Shown in pieces: positions 18,279 through 26,255 of a stretch of DNA of 64,000 nt. Under the pieces are notes generated by a model that did not search any database, was not told where the DNA came from, and saw only the letters and a list, made by a program, of their open reading frames with translations. A program made the position numbers and the translations under genes. The DNA is from an uncultured Muribaculaceae bacterium (GTDB lineage Bacteria > Bacteroidota > Bacteroidia > Bacteroidales > Muribaculaceae). Location: assembly GCA_910579035.1 (NCBI GenBank), contig CAJTSR010000003.1, positions 62,001-126,000 of the forward strand, given 5' to 3'. The stretch's first letter is position 1. Each line of letters begins with the position of its first letter.

Positions 18279-19706
18279 ATGAAAAAACTGATATATGCGA
18301 TTTTGGCAATGGCGTCGATTGGCGCCAAAGCAGAGGTAGTGACATATCCTGCTGGCGATGGTGTGCTTACATCGTCGGATTATACCGTGGAAGTGCGTCA
18401 GGGCGGCGACTGGCAGCCGGTGGCGGTCTATCCAGTGAGCGTTTTCAACGTTGATAAGGCCAAAGATGCCGTAGAACGTGCCTCGATGGCTTACTTCGAT
18501 TTCGATGGGCCGGTGGAAGTGCGCCTCGTCCATCATCTCGGAGCGGTCGATAAGGCCGCCGTGCGCCCCCTTTCGCGAGGCATAGTGCCCGAATTGAGCG
18601 GCGACACAATCAGCTTTTCGCTGACCGGGTCTGAAAATCTGTCGGTAGAGATAAACGGCGATCGTTTTCACAACCTCCACCTGTTTGCAAATCCGGTCGA
18701 TGCCAACCGTCCAACAGCCAAGGAGCTGAAAAAGCTTAAGAAAAACAAGAAGTTCGTCTATTTTGCTCCCGGTGTGCACCAGCTGCCCGGCGACACTATG
18801 AGGGTCGAATCAGGCACGACGGTGTATGTCGACGGCGGTGCGCGCGTATACGGCGCTATCATAGCCGACGGTGTTCGCGATGTAAAGATATACGGTCGTG
18901 GCGAGGTGCACCCCGCCGGCCGTGGATCGGGCGTGAACATACGCCGGTCGAAGAATGTGGAGGTCGACGGCTTGGTGACCACGCAGCTGCCTGTGGGCGG
19001 TTCCGATTCCGTAAGGGTGTCGAATGTCAAGGCTATAAGCAGTTATAACTGGGGCGACGGCATGAATGTGTTTTCAAGCTCTAACGTGCACTACGACCGT
19101 GTGTTCTGCCGCAACAGCGACGACTGCTCCACGGCTTATGCCTCGACTCAGGGCTACAAGGGCAGCTCCAGGAACGTGCTTGTGGAAAACTCCGTACTGT
19201 GGGCCGACGTTGCACACCCCATCAACGTAGGCGGCCATGGCGACCCGGCCGGAAGCGACACCGTGGAGAACGTCACATACCGCAATATCGATATTCTCGA
19301 CCATGCCGAGAAGCAGCTCGACTATCAAGGCTGTATGGCTATCAATCCCGGCGACAATGTGTTGGTTCGCAATATTGTTTTCGAGGATATACGGGTGGAG
19401 GATATCCGCAGGGGGCAGTTGCTCAACGTCCGCATCGGTTTCAACAAGAAATATTGCGTGTCGGTGGGGCGTGGTGTTGACAATGTGCTGTTTAAGAACA
19501 TAAGCTACAACGGCACGAACAGCAACCTCTCGATAATTGCCGGCTACGACGAAGACCATAAACTGTCGGGCATCACATTTGATAATCTCGTTATCAACGG
19601 AGTGCGCATCACCGACGATATGCCCGGCAAGCCCAGATGGTACAAGACCGGCGATATGGCCCGCATCTTTATCGGCGAGCACGTCGATGGTGTGGTGTTT
19701 AAGTAG
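18279..19706 (+). CDS. Right-handed beta-helix glycoside hydrolase, GH28-like (copy 2)
   Basis: 475 residues with the same domain order as copy 1: signal peptide, N-terminal sandwich (VEINGDRFHNLHLFANP), then the beta-helix with NWGDGMN, CRNSDDCS and HPINVGGHG. The acidic residues and their spacing are kept, so both copies should be active. Differences such as GGHG against GIHG near the active site suggest they may prefer different bonds. The final 37 codons are almost identical in DNA to copy 1, although the bodies are diverged. A start preceded by AAGGACAT at 18279 gives a clean signal peptide. Confidence 0.78.
   Translation: MKKLIYAILAMASIGAKAEVVTYPAGDGVLTSSDYTVEVRQGGDWQPVAVYPVSVFNVDKAKDAVERASMAYFDFDGPVEVRLVHHLGAVDKAAVRPLSRGIVPELSGDTISFSLTGSENLSVEINGDRFHNLHLFANPVDANRPTAKELKKLKKNKKFVYFAPGVHQLPGDTMRVESGTTVYVDGGARVYGAIIADGVRDVKIYGRGEVHPAGRGSGVNIRRSKNVEVDGLVTTQLPVGGSDSVRVSNVKAISSYNWGDGMNVFSSSNVHYDRVFCRNSDDCSTAYASTQGYKGSSRNVLVENSVLWADVAHPINVGGHGDPAGSDTVENVTYRNIDILDHAEKQLDYQGCMAINPGDNVLVRNIVFEDIRVEDIRRGQLLNVRIGFNKKYCVSVGRGVDNVLFKNISYNGTNSNLSIIAGYDEDHKLSGITFDNLVINGVRITDDMPGKPRWYKTGDMARIFIGEHVDGVVFK
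19593..19704 (+). repeat. 112-base near-identical segment, copy B
   Basis: Partner of 18122-18233, with a single mismatch at base 19690. It covers the 3' end of the second beta-helix gene. Confidence 0.9.
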
Positions 19707-19734
19707 TTAGGTGTTTAAGTGGTTAGGTGGTTGG
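19703..19734 (+). repeat. Four degenerate octamers after copy 2
   Basis: GTAGTTAG, GTGTTTAA, GTGGTTAG, GTGGTTGG. The phase relative to the stop codon is the same as in the array at 18232, but the units are more degenerate. Confidence 0.8.
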
Positions 19735-19750
19735 GTTTCACCAAAGACAT

Positions 19751-20464
19751 ATGAAAAAACTGATATATACACTTTTGGCAACGGCGTCGCTTGGAGCGGC
19801 TGTGTTGCCGGCCAATGGCGAAGTAAGGGGCGGTAAGCCCGACTGGATTAACTTCGGATTCTACGAGAAAGCGAACGACGAGCTTGCATCGGCTGCCGTC
19901 GACAGTGCCCGCGTGGTATTTCTCGGCAATTCCATAACTCAGTTTTGGGTCGAGCGTCGTCCCGGCTTTTTCGCCGCGCATCCCGGCTATGTGGGCCGTG
20001 GCATTGCCGGGCAGACCACTTACCAGTTTTTGGGGCGTTTCCGCGAAGATGTTATCAATCTTCGTCCTGCCGTGGTGGTAATCAATGCAGCCACTAACGA
20101 TGTGGCCGAGAACACCCACGTCTATGACGAAGAACGCACTTTCGGAAACATTGTGTCGATGGTGGAGCTTGCTCAGGCAAACGGCATCAGGGTGATTCTC
20201 ACTACCACGTTGCCGGCCATAGGGTTTGGTTGGGATCCGACAATTACCGATGCTCCCGCCAAGATTGCGGCGCTCAACAAGCGGCTGCGAGCTTACGCAT
20301 CGGATAAAAACATTCCTTTTGTAGATTATTACTCGGCTATGGCCGCCGATGACGGCAGCGGCGCGCTCAAGCCGGGATATAGCAATGACGGTGTTCATCC
20401 CACTGTCGAGGGCTACGAGGTGATGGAAGCGCTCATCGTGCCCGTAATCAATTCTGTACTGTGA
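19751..20464 (+). CDS. SGNH/GDSL-family esterase
   Basis: 237 residues after a signal peptide start at 19751. The four SGNH blocks are present: FLGNSIT (catalytic Ser), GIAGQTT (Gly), INAATND (Asn) and DGVHPT (Asp/His). Secreted SGNH enzymes in PULs usually remove acetyl or other acyl groups so that lyases and hydrolases can reach the chain. The first 12 or so codons and the ribosome-binding region closely copy those of the preceding beta-helix gene at DNA level, as if a leader segment had been duplicated. An upstream ATG at 19727 lies in the octamer array and is unlikely. The heparinase-like gene follows one base after the stop. Confidence 0.87.
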   Translation: MKKLIYTLLATASLGAAVLPANGEVRGGKPDWINFGFYEKANDELASAAVDSARVVFLGNSITQFWVERRPGFFAAHPGYVGRGIAGQTTYQFLGRFREDVINLRPAVVVINAATNDVAENTHVYDEERTFGNIVSMVELAQANGIRVILTTTLPAIGFGWDPTITDAPAKIAALNKRLRAYASDKNIPFVDYYSAMAADDGSGALKPGYSNDGVHPTVEGYEVMEALIVPVINSVL

Positions 20465-20465
20465 T

Positions 20466-22679
20466 ATGAAAAAGATAATGGCACTGCTGTTTGCGGCAGT
20501 GATGGCGGGCGCTATGCTTGCCGACGCAAAGATAAAGCATCCGAGCCTGCTTTTCACACCCGACAGGGTGGAGGCGGCCCGCAATGCTGTGAAATCCGAT
20601 ACCGCCATGGCCTCTGCATGGCATAAGATACTCGCCGAGGCCGACGCGCAGCTTGTCAAAGGCGATGTGCGCAAACTCGAGTACCCGGCACTGGCTTTCC
20701 AGATGACCGGCGACAAGCGCTATGCCGACAAGATCCGCGAGGTGCTGCTCAAAACGGCCAAGGTGAAGTCGTGGGGCGATTCCGAGATGCTTGCCCGCAA
20801 GCCCGCGTGGCGCTCGGAGCTGCAGATGGCGCATCGTGCATTTCAGCTCGCTCTGGCTTATGATGCTGTATACAACGAGCTTAGTGCCTCCGACCGCCGC
20901 GAGATAGCGCAGGGACTCTACAATCTCGCGGTTGAGCCGCTGCTCGGCGACTGGCTCAACGAGCCTACGCGGGTGCATTCGCTCAACTCGATGGGCCACA
21001 ACTGGTGGACCTCATGCGTGGGTATGGGAGGTATTCTCGGCCTTGCTTTGGCAAACGAGCTGCCCGGCATGGAGGCGCAGGTGGAGGCAGCCGTGGAGTC
21101 GCTCCCTGAGTGGTTCGATTTCGCCGGCGATGTCATACAGCGCAAGCCCAAGACTTTCGACCGCGACGGCGGTATGTACGAGAGCATCAACTACGCGAGC
21201 TTCGGTACGACGGAGGCTCTGCTGCTGCGCCTTGCGTGGCTCAACAGCCACCCCGGAGCCAAGCTTGAGCCTATAGACCAGATGGAAAAACTCGCCCCAT
21301 TCTTCTGCCATGTGGCTTATCCACGCACAGGCGAGCTATATAGCATAAACTTCGGCGACAGCCATAAGAATGTTACCGGCGAAGCCTCTATGCTGTTGGC
21401 CTATGCCATGGGGGCTGAGGCGCCCGAAACGCTATGGTATGTCGACCAGCTCCGTGCCGGACAGCATCGCGAGGGCTTCCCGCGCCATTTCCCCATGGGC
21501 TTCCTCTATATCCCGCGCGGTAAGAAGGCGCCGGCAAGTCCCGCGCTTCCCACCTCGCATCTGTGGAAGGACTTCGGCTGGGCCACTATGCGCGATTCGT
21601 GGGATAAGGACGCCACGATGCTGGCAGTGAAAAGCGGTATGACGTGGAATCATAGCCATGCCGACGCCAATTCGTTCATTGTTTTCCACAAAGGTGTCGA
21701 CATTATCAAAGACGCCGGTAACTGTAGCTATGGCAAGCCCGAGTATCGCGGCTACTTCTTCCAGAGCGACGCACACAATGTGGTGAAGTTCGACGGCGAG
21801 GGGCAGCCCGCTTATCAGCAGTACCACGGCGCTATGCTGCCCGGCTCTGTGAGCGGTCTTCTCGATGCGGGCAATATCAAGTATGTGATGGCCGACGGCA
21901 CAGGGCCGATGAGCCACGCCTTCAACCGTAACTTCCGCCATTTCCTGTGGATAGACAATGTTATCTACATTATTGACGACCTCGGCAGCCATAAGCCGGG
22001 GCACTACGAATGGCTGTGGCACCCCGGAGGCGAGGCCGTCAAGCGCGGCTACGACCTCAATGTCACCAACGGCAACTCCGCCGTGGCAATTCGTCCGCTA
22101 TATCCCCGTCTGTTGGCTTACAGCGGCTTTGTGCACGACTATCCCGACGATTTGTACTGGGAAGAGCGTCAAGGCCCTACCGAAGACCTCCGTGGCACCG
22201 AGAAATACTGGAGCTTCCACCTGCCCGAAACCGTGAGCAAGGTAAAGGGGGTGACTGCCGTAATACTCAAGGACAGCCCCGACCAGAAAGAGCTTCCGCA
22301 GATGGAACGCAGGCAGGGCGCCGACTGGATAGGTCTGCGCGTGACTTACAAAGGCAAGGTTACCGACATATACATCAACCAGCTTGCCGACGGACGGCTG
22401 ATGCACCTCAACTCGTGGATCGAAGCCGACGGGTGGAATACCGACGCCTATATGTTTGCGGTGTCTTATCCCGAAGGCACTTCTTCGGCTGATGCCAAGG
22501 AGCTGTTCATAGGCCACGGCAGCAGCCTGCGCCGTGGGGACGATGTGCGCTTCTCGTCGCTTGCCAAGCTCAATGTGATAGCCAAGGACGGCAAAGTGCA
22601 GGCGGCAGGCCAACCCCGTATGCGCTTCTCCCTCAAGCAGAACGGCAAACTCCGCAAATACACCCTCACCGCCGACTAA
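20466..22679 (+). CDS. Heparinase II/III-family polysaccharide lyase
   Basis: 737 residues with a signal peptide (about 1-21). An (alpha/alpha) toroid (about 25-370, with NSMGHNWWTSC and YESINYASFG as likely active-site Asn/His and Tyr segments) is followed by the beta-sandwich half, which starts with the family motif WNHSHADANSF near residue 400. This is the layout of PL12/PL15/PL17/PL21-type lyases, which split uronic-acid glycans by beta-elimination. The substrate could be a glycosaminoglycan-like, alginate-like or other uronan. It starts one base after the esterase stop, so the two are almost surely co-transcribed. A terminator follows. Confidence 0.88.
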   Translation: MKKIMALLFAAVMAGAMLADAKIKHPSLLFTPDRVEAARNAVKSDTAMASAWHKILAEADAQLVKGDVRKLEYPALAFQMTGDKRYADKIREVLLKTAKVKSWGDSEMLARKPAWRSELQMAHRAFQLALAYDAVYNELSASDRREIAQGLYNLAVEPLLGDWLNEPTRVHSLNSMGHNWWTSCVGMGGILGLALANELPGMEAQVEAAVESLPEWFDFAGDVIQRKPKTFDRDGGMYESINYASFGTTEALLLRLAWLNSHPGAKLEPIDQMEKLAPFFCHVAYPRTGELYSINFGDSHKNVTGEASMLLAYAMGAEAPETLWYVDQLRAGQHREGFPRHFPMGFLYIPRGKKAPASPALPTSHLWKDFGWATMRDSWDKDATMLAVKSGMTWNHSHADANSFIVFHKGVDIIKDAGNCSYGKPEYRGYFFQSDAHNVVKFDGEGQPAYQQYHGAMLPGSVSGLLDAGNIKYVMADGTGPMSHAFNRNFRHFLWIDNVIYIIDDLGSHKPGHYEWLWHPGGEAVKRGYDLNVTNGNSAVAIRPLYPRLLAYSGFVHDYPDDLYWEERQGPTEDLRGTEKYWSFHLPETVSKVKGVTAVILKDSPDQKELPQMERRQGADWIGLRVTYKGKVTDIYINQLADGRLMHLNSWIEADGWNTDAYMFAVSYPEGTSSADAKELFIGHGSSLRRGDDVRFSSLAKLNVIAKDGKVQAAGQPRMRFSLKQNGKLRKYTLTAD

Positions 22680-22693
22680 CCCCCGCCATTACA

Positions 22694-22741
22694 AAACATA
22701 ATTGCCCGCAGCCTGAATCTCGGTTGCGGGCAATTATGTTT
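22694..22741. terminator. Long hairpin between convergent units
   Basis: AAACATAATTGCCCGCA and TGCGGGCAATTATGTTT pair perfectly over 17 bases with a 14-base loop. It lies between the + strand PUL genes and the end of the - strand TAC module and can stop both. Confidence 0.88.
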
Positions 22742-22748
22742 AGAGGAA

Positions 22749-23159
22749 TTATACTGTAAATCCTGAAGTTATGAAGTTTTGGAAATAAACAGGAGGTATC
22801 ACTATTTCGTTCAGAGCCGTGTCGGCCGTCTTTATAGACAGAGCGCCACGGAGCGCCCCGTAGTTGAAAGATGCAAATTGCACCAAAGCAAGGGGGTTGA
22901 ATTCGACCCGTCCTTCGTTGTTGCGGAGCTCTTCGACGGATTCTTGCGAAATTTCGAAATAGCTCGTCATAACGGCTTTCATTATAAATTCGCCTGAAGA
23001 TGATGCCGAGAGGGTTATTTTGTTTGCAAGAAGACGTTGTTCTTCGTCGTAGGAGAACTCTATGTCGGTGTTGAATGATATTTCGCGACCCGTTTCCAGT
23101 GGCTTGTCGGTGAGGACGGCAAACTGCTCAAGATCTATTTTTCTGTATTTATACTGCAT
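22749..23159 (-). CDS. SecB-like chaperone of a toxin-antitoxin-chaperone module
   Basis: 136 residues. The pattern fits the SecB fold: alternating strands (about 25-75, ISFNTDIEFSYDEE then KITLSASSSGEFIMKAVMT), a helix following NPLALVQFASFNYGAL, and IVIPPVYFQNF near the C terminus, at the place where SecB has its PPINFDAL-type signature. It is not the housekeeping SecB: it lacks the acidic tail and is the last gene behind an XRE regulator and a probable toxin. In known TAC systems such as Rv1955-Rv1957 the SecB-like protein protects the antitoxin from aggregation and degradation. It overlaps the antitoxin gene by 11 bases. SecB homology is by eye only. Confidence 0.68.
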   Translation of the reverse strand: MQYKYRKIDLEQFAVLTDKPLETGREISFNTDIEFSYDEEQRLLANKITLSASSSGEFIMKAVMTSYFEISQESVEELRNNEGRVEFNPLALVQFASFNYGALRGALSIKTADTALNEIVIPPVYFQNFITSGFTV

Positions 23160-23583
23160 AGGTTGTCGGTGTTGATATATTGAAGAAGCTTCCCGAGCTT
23201 GTCTTAGCTGAATATACCTTGCTGCTTGCTGTTTGTTTGTGGGTGATTCTTGCCGGGAATGAGATTGTGGCTGTAAATTCGTAGGGACGGTCGATATGGA
23301 CTATCTGTTTGCCGATGGCACTTTGTATTCGGCTAATTGTTTCGAGAGTAAGGTTTTCCGCTCCTTTGAGTATTTTTGCCACATAGGCGGGAGATACTTC
23401 CATTTTTTCGGCCAGTGCCTTTTGTGTCATTTCGTTTGTGCGCAGGTAATGGTACAATGCAAGTGCCACGTCCTGCGACATAGAGCGCCACGCGCGGCTT
23501 TCCTTGCGTTCGCGTGCACGCCGAGCAGAAGCCTCGGAGCGAGGTCTGATCGCGGCGTCAAGTTTATCTAAGTTCAATTCCAT
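23149..23583 (-). CDS. XRE-family antitoxin with long C-terminal tail
   Basis: 144 residues. An Arg/Glu-rich N terminus (about 1-35) is followed by a helix-turn-helix (about 50-90, MTQKALAEKMEVSPAYVAKI then LTLETISRIQSAIG). After the HTH comes a tail of about 48 residues (YEFTATISFPARITH to STPTTYAV), rich in Ser, Thr and aromatic residues. In TAC antitoxins such a tail is the chaperone-addiction (ChAD) region bound by the SecB-like partner. The position, directly after the toxin and overlapping the chaperone gene, supports that reading. It should also bind the module promoter. It could be a plain regulator if the neighbours prove not to be a TAC system. Confidence 0.75.
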   Translation of the reverse strand: MELNLDKLDAAIRPRSEASARRARERKESRAWRSMSQDVALALYHYLRTNEMTQKALAEKMEVSPAYVAKILKGAENLTLETISRIQSAIGKQIVHIDRPYEFTATISFPARITHKQTASSKVYSAKTSSGSFFNISTPTTYAV

Positions 23584-23622
23584 AATTAGTTGTTAACCAA
23601 TCTGCGATTATATAGGGGACTG

Positions 23623-24165
23623 CTATGAAAAGTTGTCTATCAAATATTTTCGTACACGACGTATGTCTTTAAGTACAAAATCTTTGATTCCGGGCGAAGT
23701 CTGTATTTTATCTCCGAGCTTTATGCCTCCACCTGTTATAACATATTTGTTTGGCGCAAGTTTTATGGCATAAAGCCTTAACAGAGATGGCCGTCCGGGA
23801 CCGTATGATTTTACAGGAGTATATTCGTATACGTTTTTAAATTCGCCATCAAGATATTTAAAATGTGAGTCTAAATCAGGGATTTCATTATTTTCTGAGT
23901 TTAGGGCAAGCTCTTCTAAAAATATTTCTAACTCTTCTGCCTCTTTGATTACCTGCCGTGTGGCTGACTCGATATTTGGTATATTTTTCCATACTTCATT
24001 TTCCAAAAAGCTTTCATTTTCTTTAAAGAAAGTGCGTACATATGTTGTGTCATTGTGCATGTCAAAAAATTTGTCGTATTCATTGTCTTCTTCGCCATAT
24101 TTGATGCTTAGCAGACTTTTCCCAAAAATTGATACAATAGAGATATCATCATCGTTGTTTTTCAT
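23623..24165 (-). CDS. Probable toxin of the TAC module
   Basis: 180 residues, first gene of the module. The N-terminal two thirds are very acidic (EEDNEYDKFFDMHNDTTYV and many Asn). The C-terminal third is basic and strand-like (LLRLYAIKLAPNKYVITGGGIKL, broken here as LLRLYAIKL plus NKYVITGGGIKL), followed by a helix with KDIRRVRKYL. That C-terminal pattern recalls HigB/RelE-type mRNA interferases, but the similarity is faint and I cannot name catalytic residues. Two hand-counted 60-base lines within it are 40% and 32% GC, against about 55% in a neighbouring PUL line, which suggests transfer. The gap to the antitoxin gene is 39 bases. Confidence 0.55.
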   Translation of the reverse strand: MKNNDDDISIVSIFGKSLLSIKYGEEDNEYDKFFDMHNDTTYVRTFFKENESFLENEVWKNIPNIESATRQVIKEAEELEIFLEELALNSENNEIPDLDSHFKYLDGEFKNVYEYTPVKSYGPGRPSLLRLYAIKLAPNKYVITGGGIKLGDKIQTSPGIKDFVLKDIRRVRKYLIDNFS

Positions 24166-24209
24166 AATATTAATTTGTGGGTTAATATATAAAAAATTAT
24201 TCTATAGTG

Positions 24210-24240
24210 CAAAGGTATGAATTTCTTGGGATAGCACAAA
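24210..24240 (-). promoter_or_regulatory. Full promoter of the TAC module
   Basis: On the - strand: TTTG (24240-24237), a 19-base spacer, TACCTTTG (24217-24210). Both boxes and spacing match the Bacteroidota consensus. Transcription would start about 40 bases before the toxin ATG at 24165, giving the module its own promoter independent of the PUL. Confidence 0.75.
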
Positions 24241-24350
24241 ATAAAAAGACAATAAAATTAACTTATAGGTTGATTTTTGTATGGGCATTTGTGGTTAAGT
24301 GGCGGGGTGGGGCTTGTCGTATTATGTTGCGAATGAGAAATGCTATGTTT

Positions 24351-26255
24351 ATGAAGTTTAAACGATATTTGGCCTGTTTGTTGGCAGGTGTTGCCGCGTT
24401 CGGTGTTGCCGGGCAGTCGGTTTATCCGGGACAGCACGAAGGGCGGCTGGCTGTGGAAATGAAAGGTGATGTGAAGGCGTATGCTTTCGACCTTAGGGAC
24501 GTGCGGCTGCTTCCGGGGCGTGTGCGTGATAATTTGGAGCGCGATTCGGCGTGGATGGCCTCGGTAGAGGTGCGCCGACTGGTACACAGTTTCCGCAATA
24601 ATGCCGGAGTGTTTGCCGGCTTGGAGGGCGGCTATGAGAGCATACCGAAGTACGGAGGCTGGGAATCGCTCGACTGCGACCTGCGCGGACATACCACCGG
24701 CCATTTCCTGTCGGCCTGTGGCCTTATGTACGCGGCCACCGGCGCAGAACTGTTCAAGCTTAAAAGCGACAGCATTGTCGACGCCCTTGCCGAGGTGCAG
24801 ACAGCGCTCGGCTCTTCAGGCTATCTCAGCGCTTTCCCGGAGCAGCTGATAGAGCGCAACCTCGCGGGGAAAAGTGTGTGGGCGCCGTGGTACACGCTCC
24901 ATAAGATATTGGCCGGGCTTATCGACTCGTATCTGTACTGCGGCAACGACCGCGCCCTCGAAGTTGCCAACAAGATGGCCGACTGGGCCTATGCCAAGCT
25001 GATAGGCAGGCCGGAGGAAACGAGGCGCCTGATGCTGCGCAACGAGTTCGGCGGCGTCAACGAGGCTTTCTATAACCTCTATTCCATCACTGCCGACAAG
25101 CGCCACAAGGAGCTTGCCGAGTATTTTTATCACAACGATGTAATAGACCCGTTGCGTCACGGCAGGGACGATATGGGCACAAAGCATACCAATACCTTTA
25201 TTCCCAAATTGATAGGCGAGGCTCGCAACTACGAGTTGTGCGACGCGGAGCATAGCCGTGATATGGCGGAGCTATTCTATGGCACGGTGACGGGAAGCCA
25301 CGCTTTCGTTACAGGCTCTGTGAGCCAGAAAGAGCATTTTTTCGATACTTCCAAGTTCTCGAAATTCCTCAACGGTTATACCGGCGAAAGCTGCTGCACA
25401 TACAATATGCTCAAGCTCGCGCGTCATCTTTTCTGTTGGGACGCCTCGGCGGCGGTTGCCGATTATTATGAGCGGGCGCTATACAATCATATCCTCGCGC
25501 AGCAGGACACCGAGAGCGGCATGGTGTGCTACTTCCTGCCTATGCTCAGCGGCGCATACAAGGTTTACAGCACGCCGGAGCATTCGTTTTGGTGCTGCGT
25601 GGGCAGTGGCTTCGAGAGCCACGCCAAATATGCCGAGGCGATATATTATCACGGCGACAATGAGTTGTTCGTAAATATGTTTATGCCGTCGGAACTGAAC
25701 TGGCGGGATAAGGGTCTAAGGCTTACCCAGCGCACGCGCTTCCCTGAGGAACAGACTACCGTGCTCACAGTCAACGAAGCACCGTCGTCGAAACTCGCCA
25801 TATCGCTGCGCTATCCTGAGTGGAGCGGCAAGCCTGTGGTTAAGGTCAACGGGCGCAAGGTTGCCGTCAAGGCTGCTCCGTCGTCGTATATCACTCTGAA
25901 CCGCCGTTGGAAAGCCGGCGACAGAATCGAGGTGGAATATCCGATGAGCCTGCGTGTGGAAACTGCTCCCGACGATGCCTCTCGCGGAGCGCTTATGTAC
26001 GGCCCCGTGGTGCTGGCCGGAGATCTGGGCACAGAGGGTATGGTCGCTCCGGCGCCGTTTTCCGACCCCACGGTCCGGAATGATTACTATGCGTACGACT
26101 ACAAAATCCCTGCGGGGCTGAACACGACTCTTGACCCGGCGTCTGTCCGCCGCGTGGAGGGACTGAGGTTTGAAACAGCCGACGGTCGCCGCATAGAGCC
26201 GTTGTACGATATCCACCACCGTCGCTACGTGGTATACTGGAATCTAAACAAATGA
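24351..26255 (+). CDS. GH127-family beta-L-arabinofuranosidase (DUF1680)
   Basis: 634 residues with a signal peptide (about 1-20). The (alpha/alpha)6 catalytic domain contains LRGHTTGHFLSACG, the cysteine motif GESCCTYNMLK and FWCCVGSGFE. In GH127 enzymes a Glu and three Cys hold zinc and one of the paired Cys acts as nucleophile; all are present here. C-terminal beta-sandwich parts follow (LRYPEWSGKPVVKVNG). It probably removes beta-L-arabinofuranose or a related pentose from side chains. Possible starts are 24324, 24333, 24345 and 24351; the last gives the neatest signal peptide. The reading frame runs up to 24207, but that part covers the divergent TAC promoter. It overlaps the next gene by four bases. 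Confidence 0.9.
   Translation: MKFKRYLACLLAGVAAFGVAGQSVYPGQHEGRLAVEMKGDVKAYAFDLRDVRLLPGRVRDNLERDSAWMASVEVRRLVHSFRNNAGVFAGLEGGYESIPKYGGWESLDCDLRGHTTGHFLSACGLMYAATGAELFKLKSDSIVDALAEVQTALGSSGYLSAFPEQLIERNLAGKSVWAPWYTLHKILAGLIDSYLYCGNDRALEVANKMADWAYAKLIGRPEETRRLMLRNEFGGVNEAFYNLYSITADKRHKELAEYFYHNDVIDPLRHGRDDMGTKHTNTFIPKLIGEARNYELCDAEHSRDMAELFYGTVTGSHAFVTGSVSQKEHFFDTSKFSKFLNGYTGESCCTYNMLKLARHLFCWDASAAVADYYERALYNHILAQQDTESGMVCYFLPMLSGAYKVYSTPEHSFWCCVGSGFESHAKYAEAIYYHGDNELFVNMFMPSELNWRDKGLRLTQRTRFPEEQTTVLTVNEAPSSKLAISLRYPEWSGKPVVKVNGRKVAVKAAPSSYITLNRRWKAGDRIEVEYPMSLRVETAPDDASRGALMYGPVVLAGDLGTEGMVAPAPFSDPTVRNDYYAYDYKIPAGLNTTLDPASVRRVEGLRFETADGRRIEPLYDIHHRRYVVYWNLNK

Noticed and set aside
16793..19706. 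GH49 dextranase-like identity for the two beta-helix proteins
   Set aside because: The N-terminal sandwich is suggestive, but the spacing of the acidic residues (21 and 22) fits GH28 better than the 19-20 I recall for GH49; kept only as an alternative.
22749..24165. TAC module as a prophage or transposon remnant
   Set aside because: No integrase, transposase, terminal repeats or tRNA target were seen near its ends.
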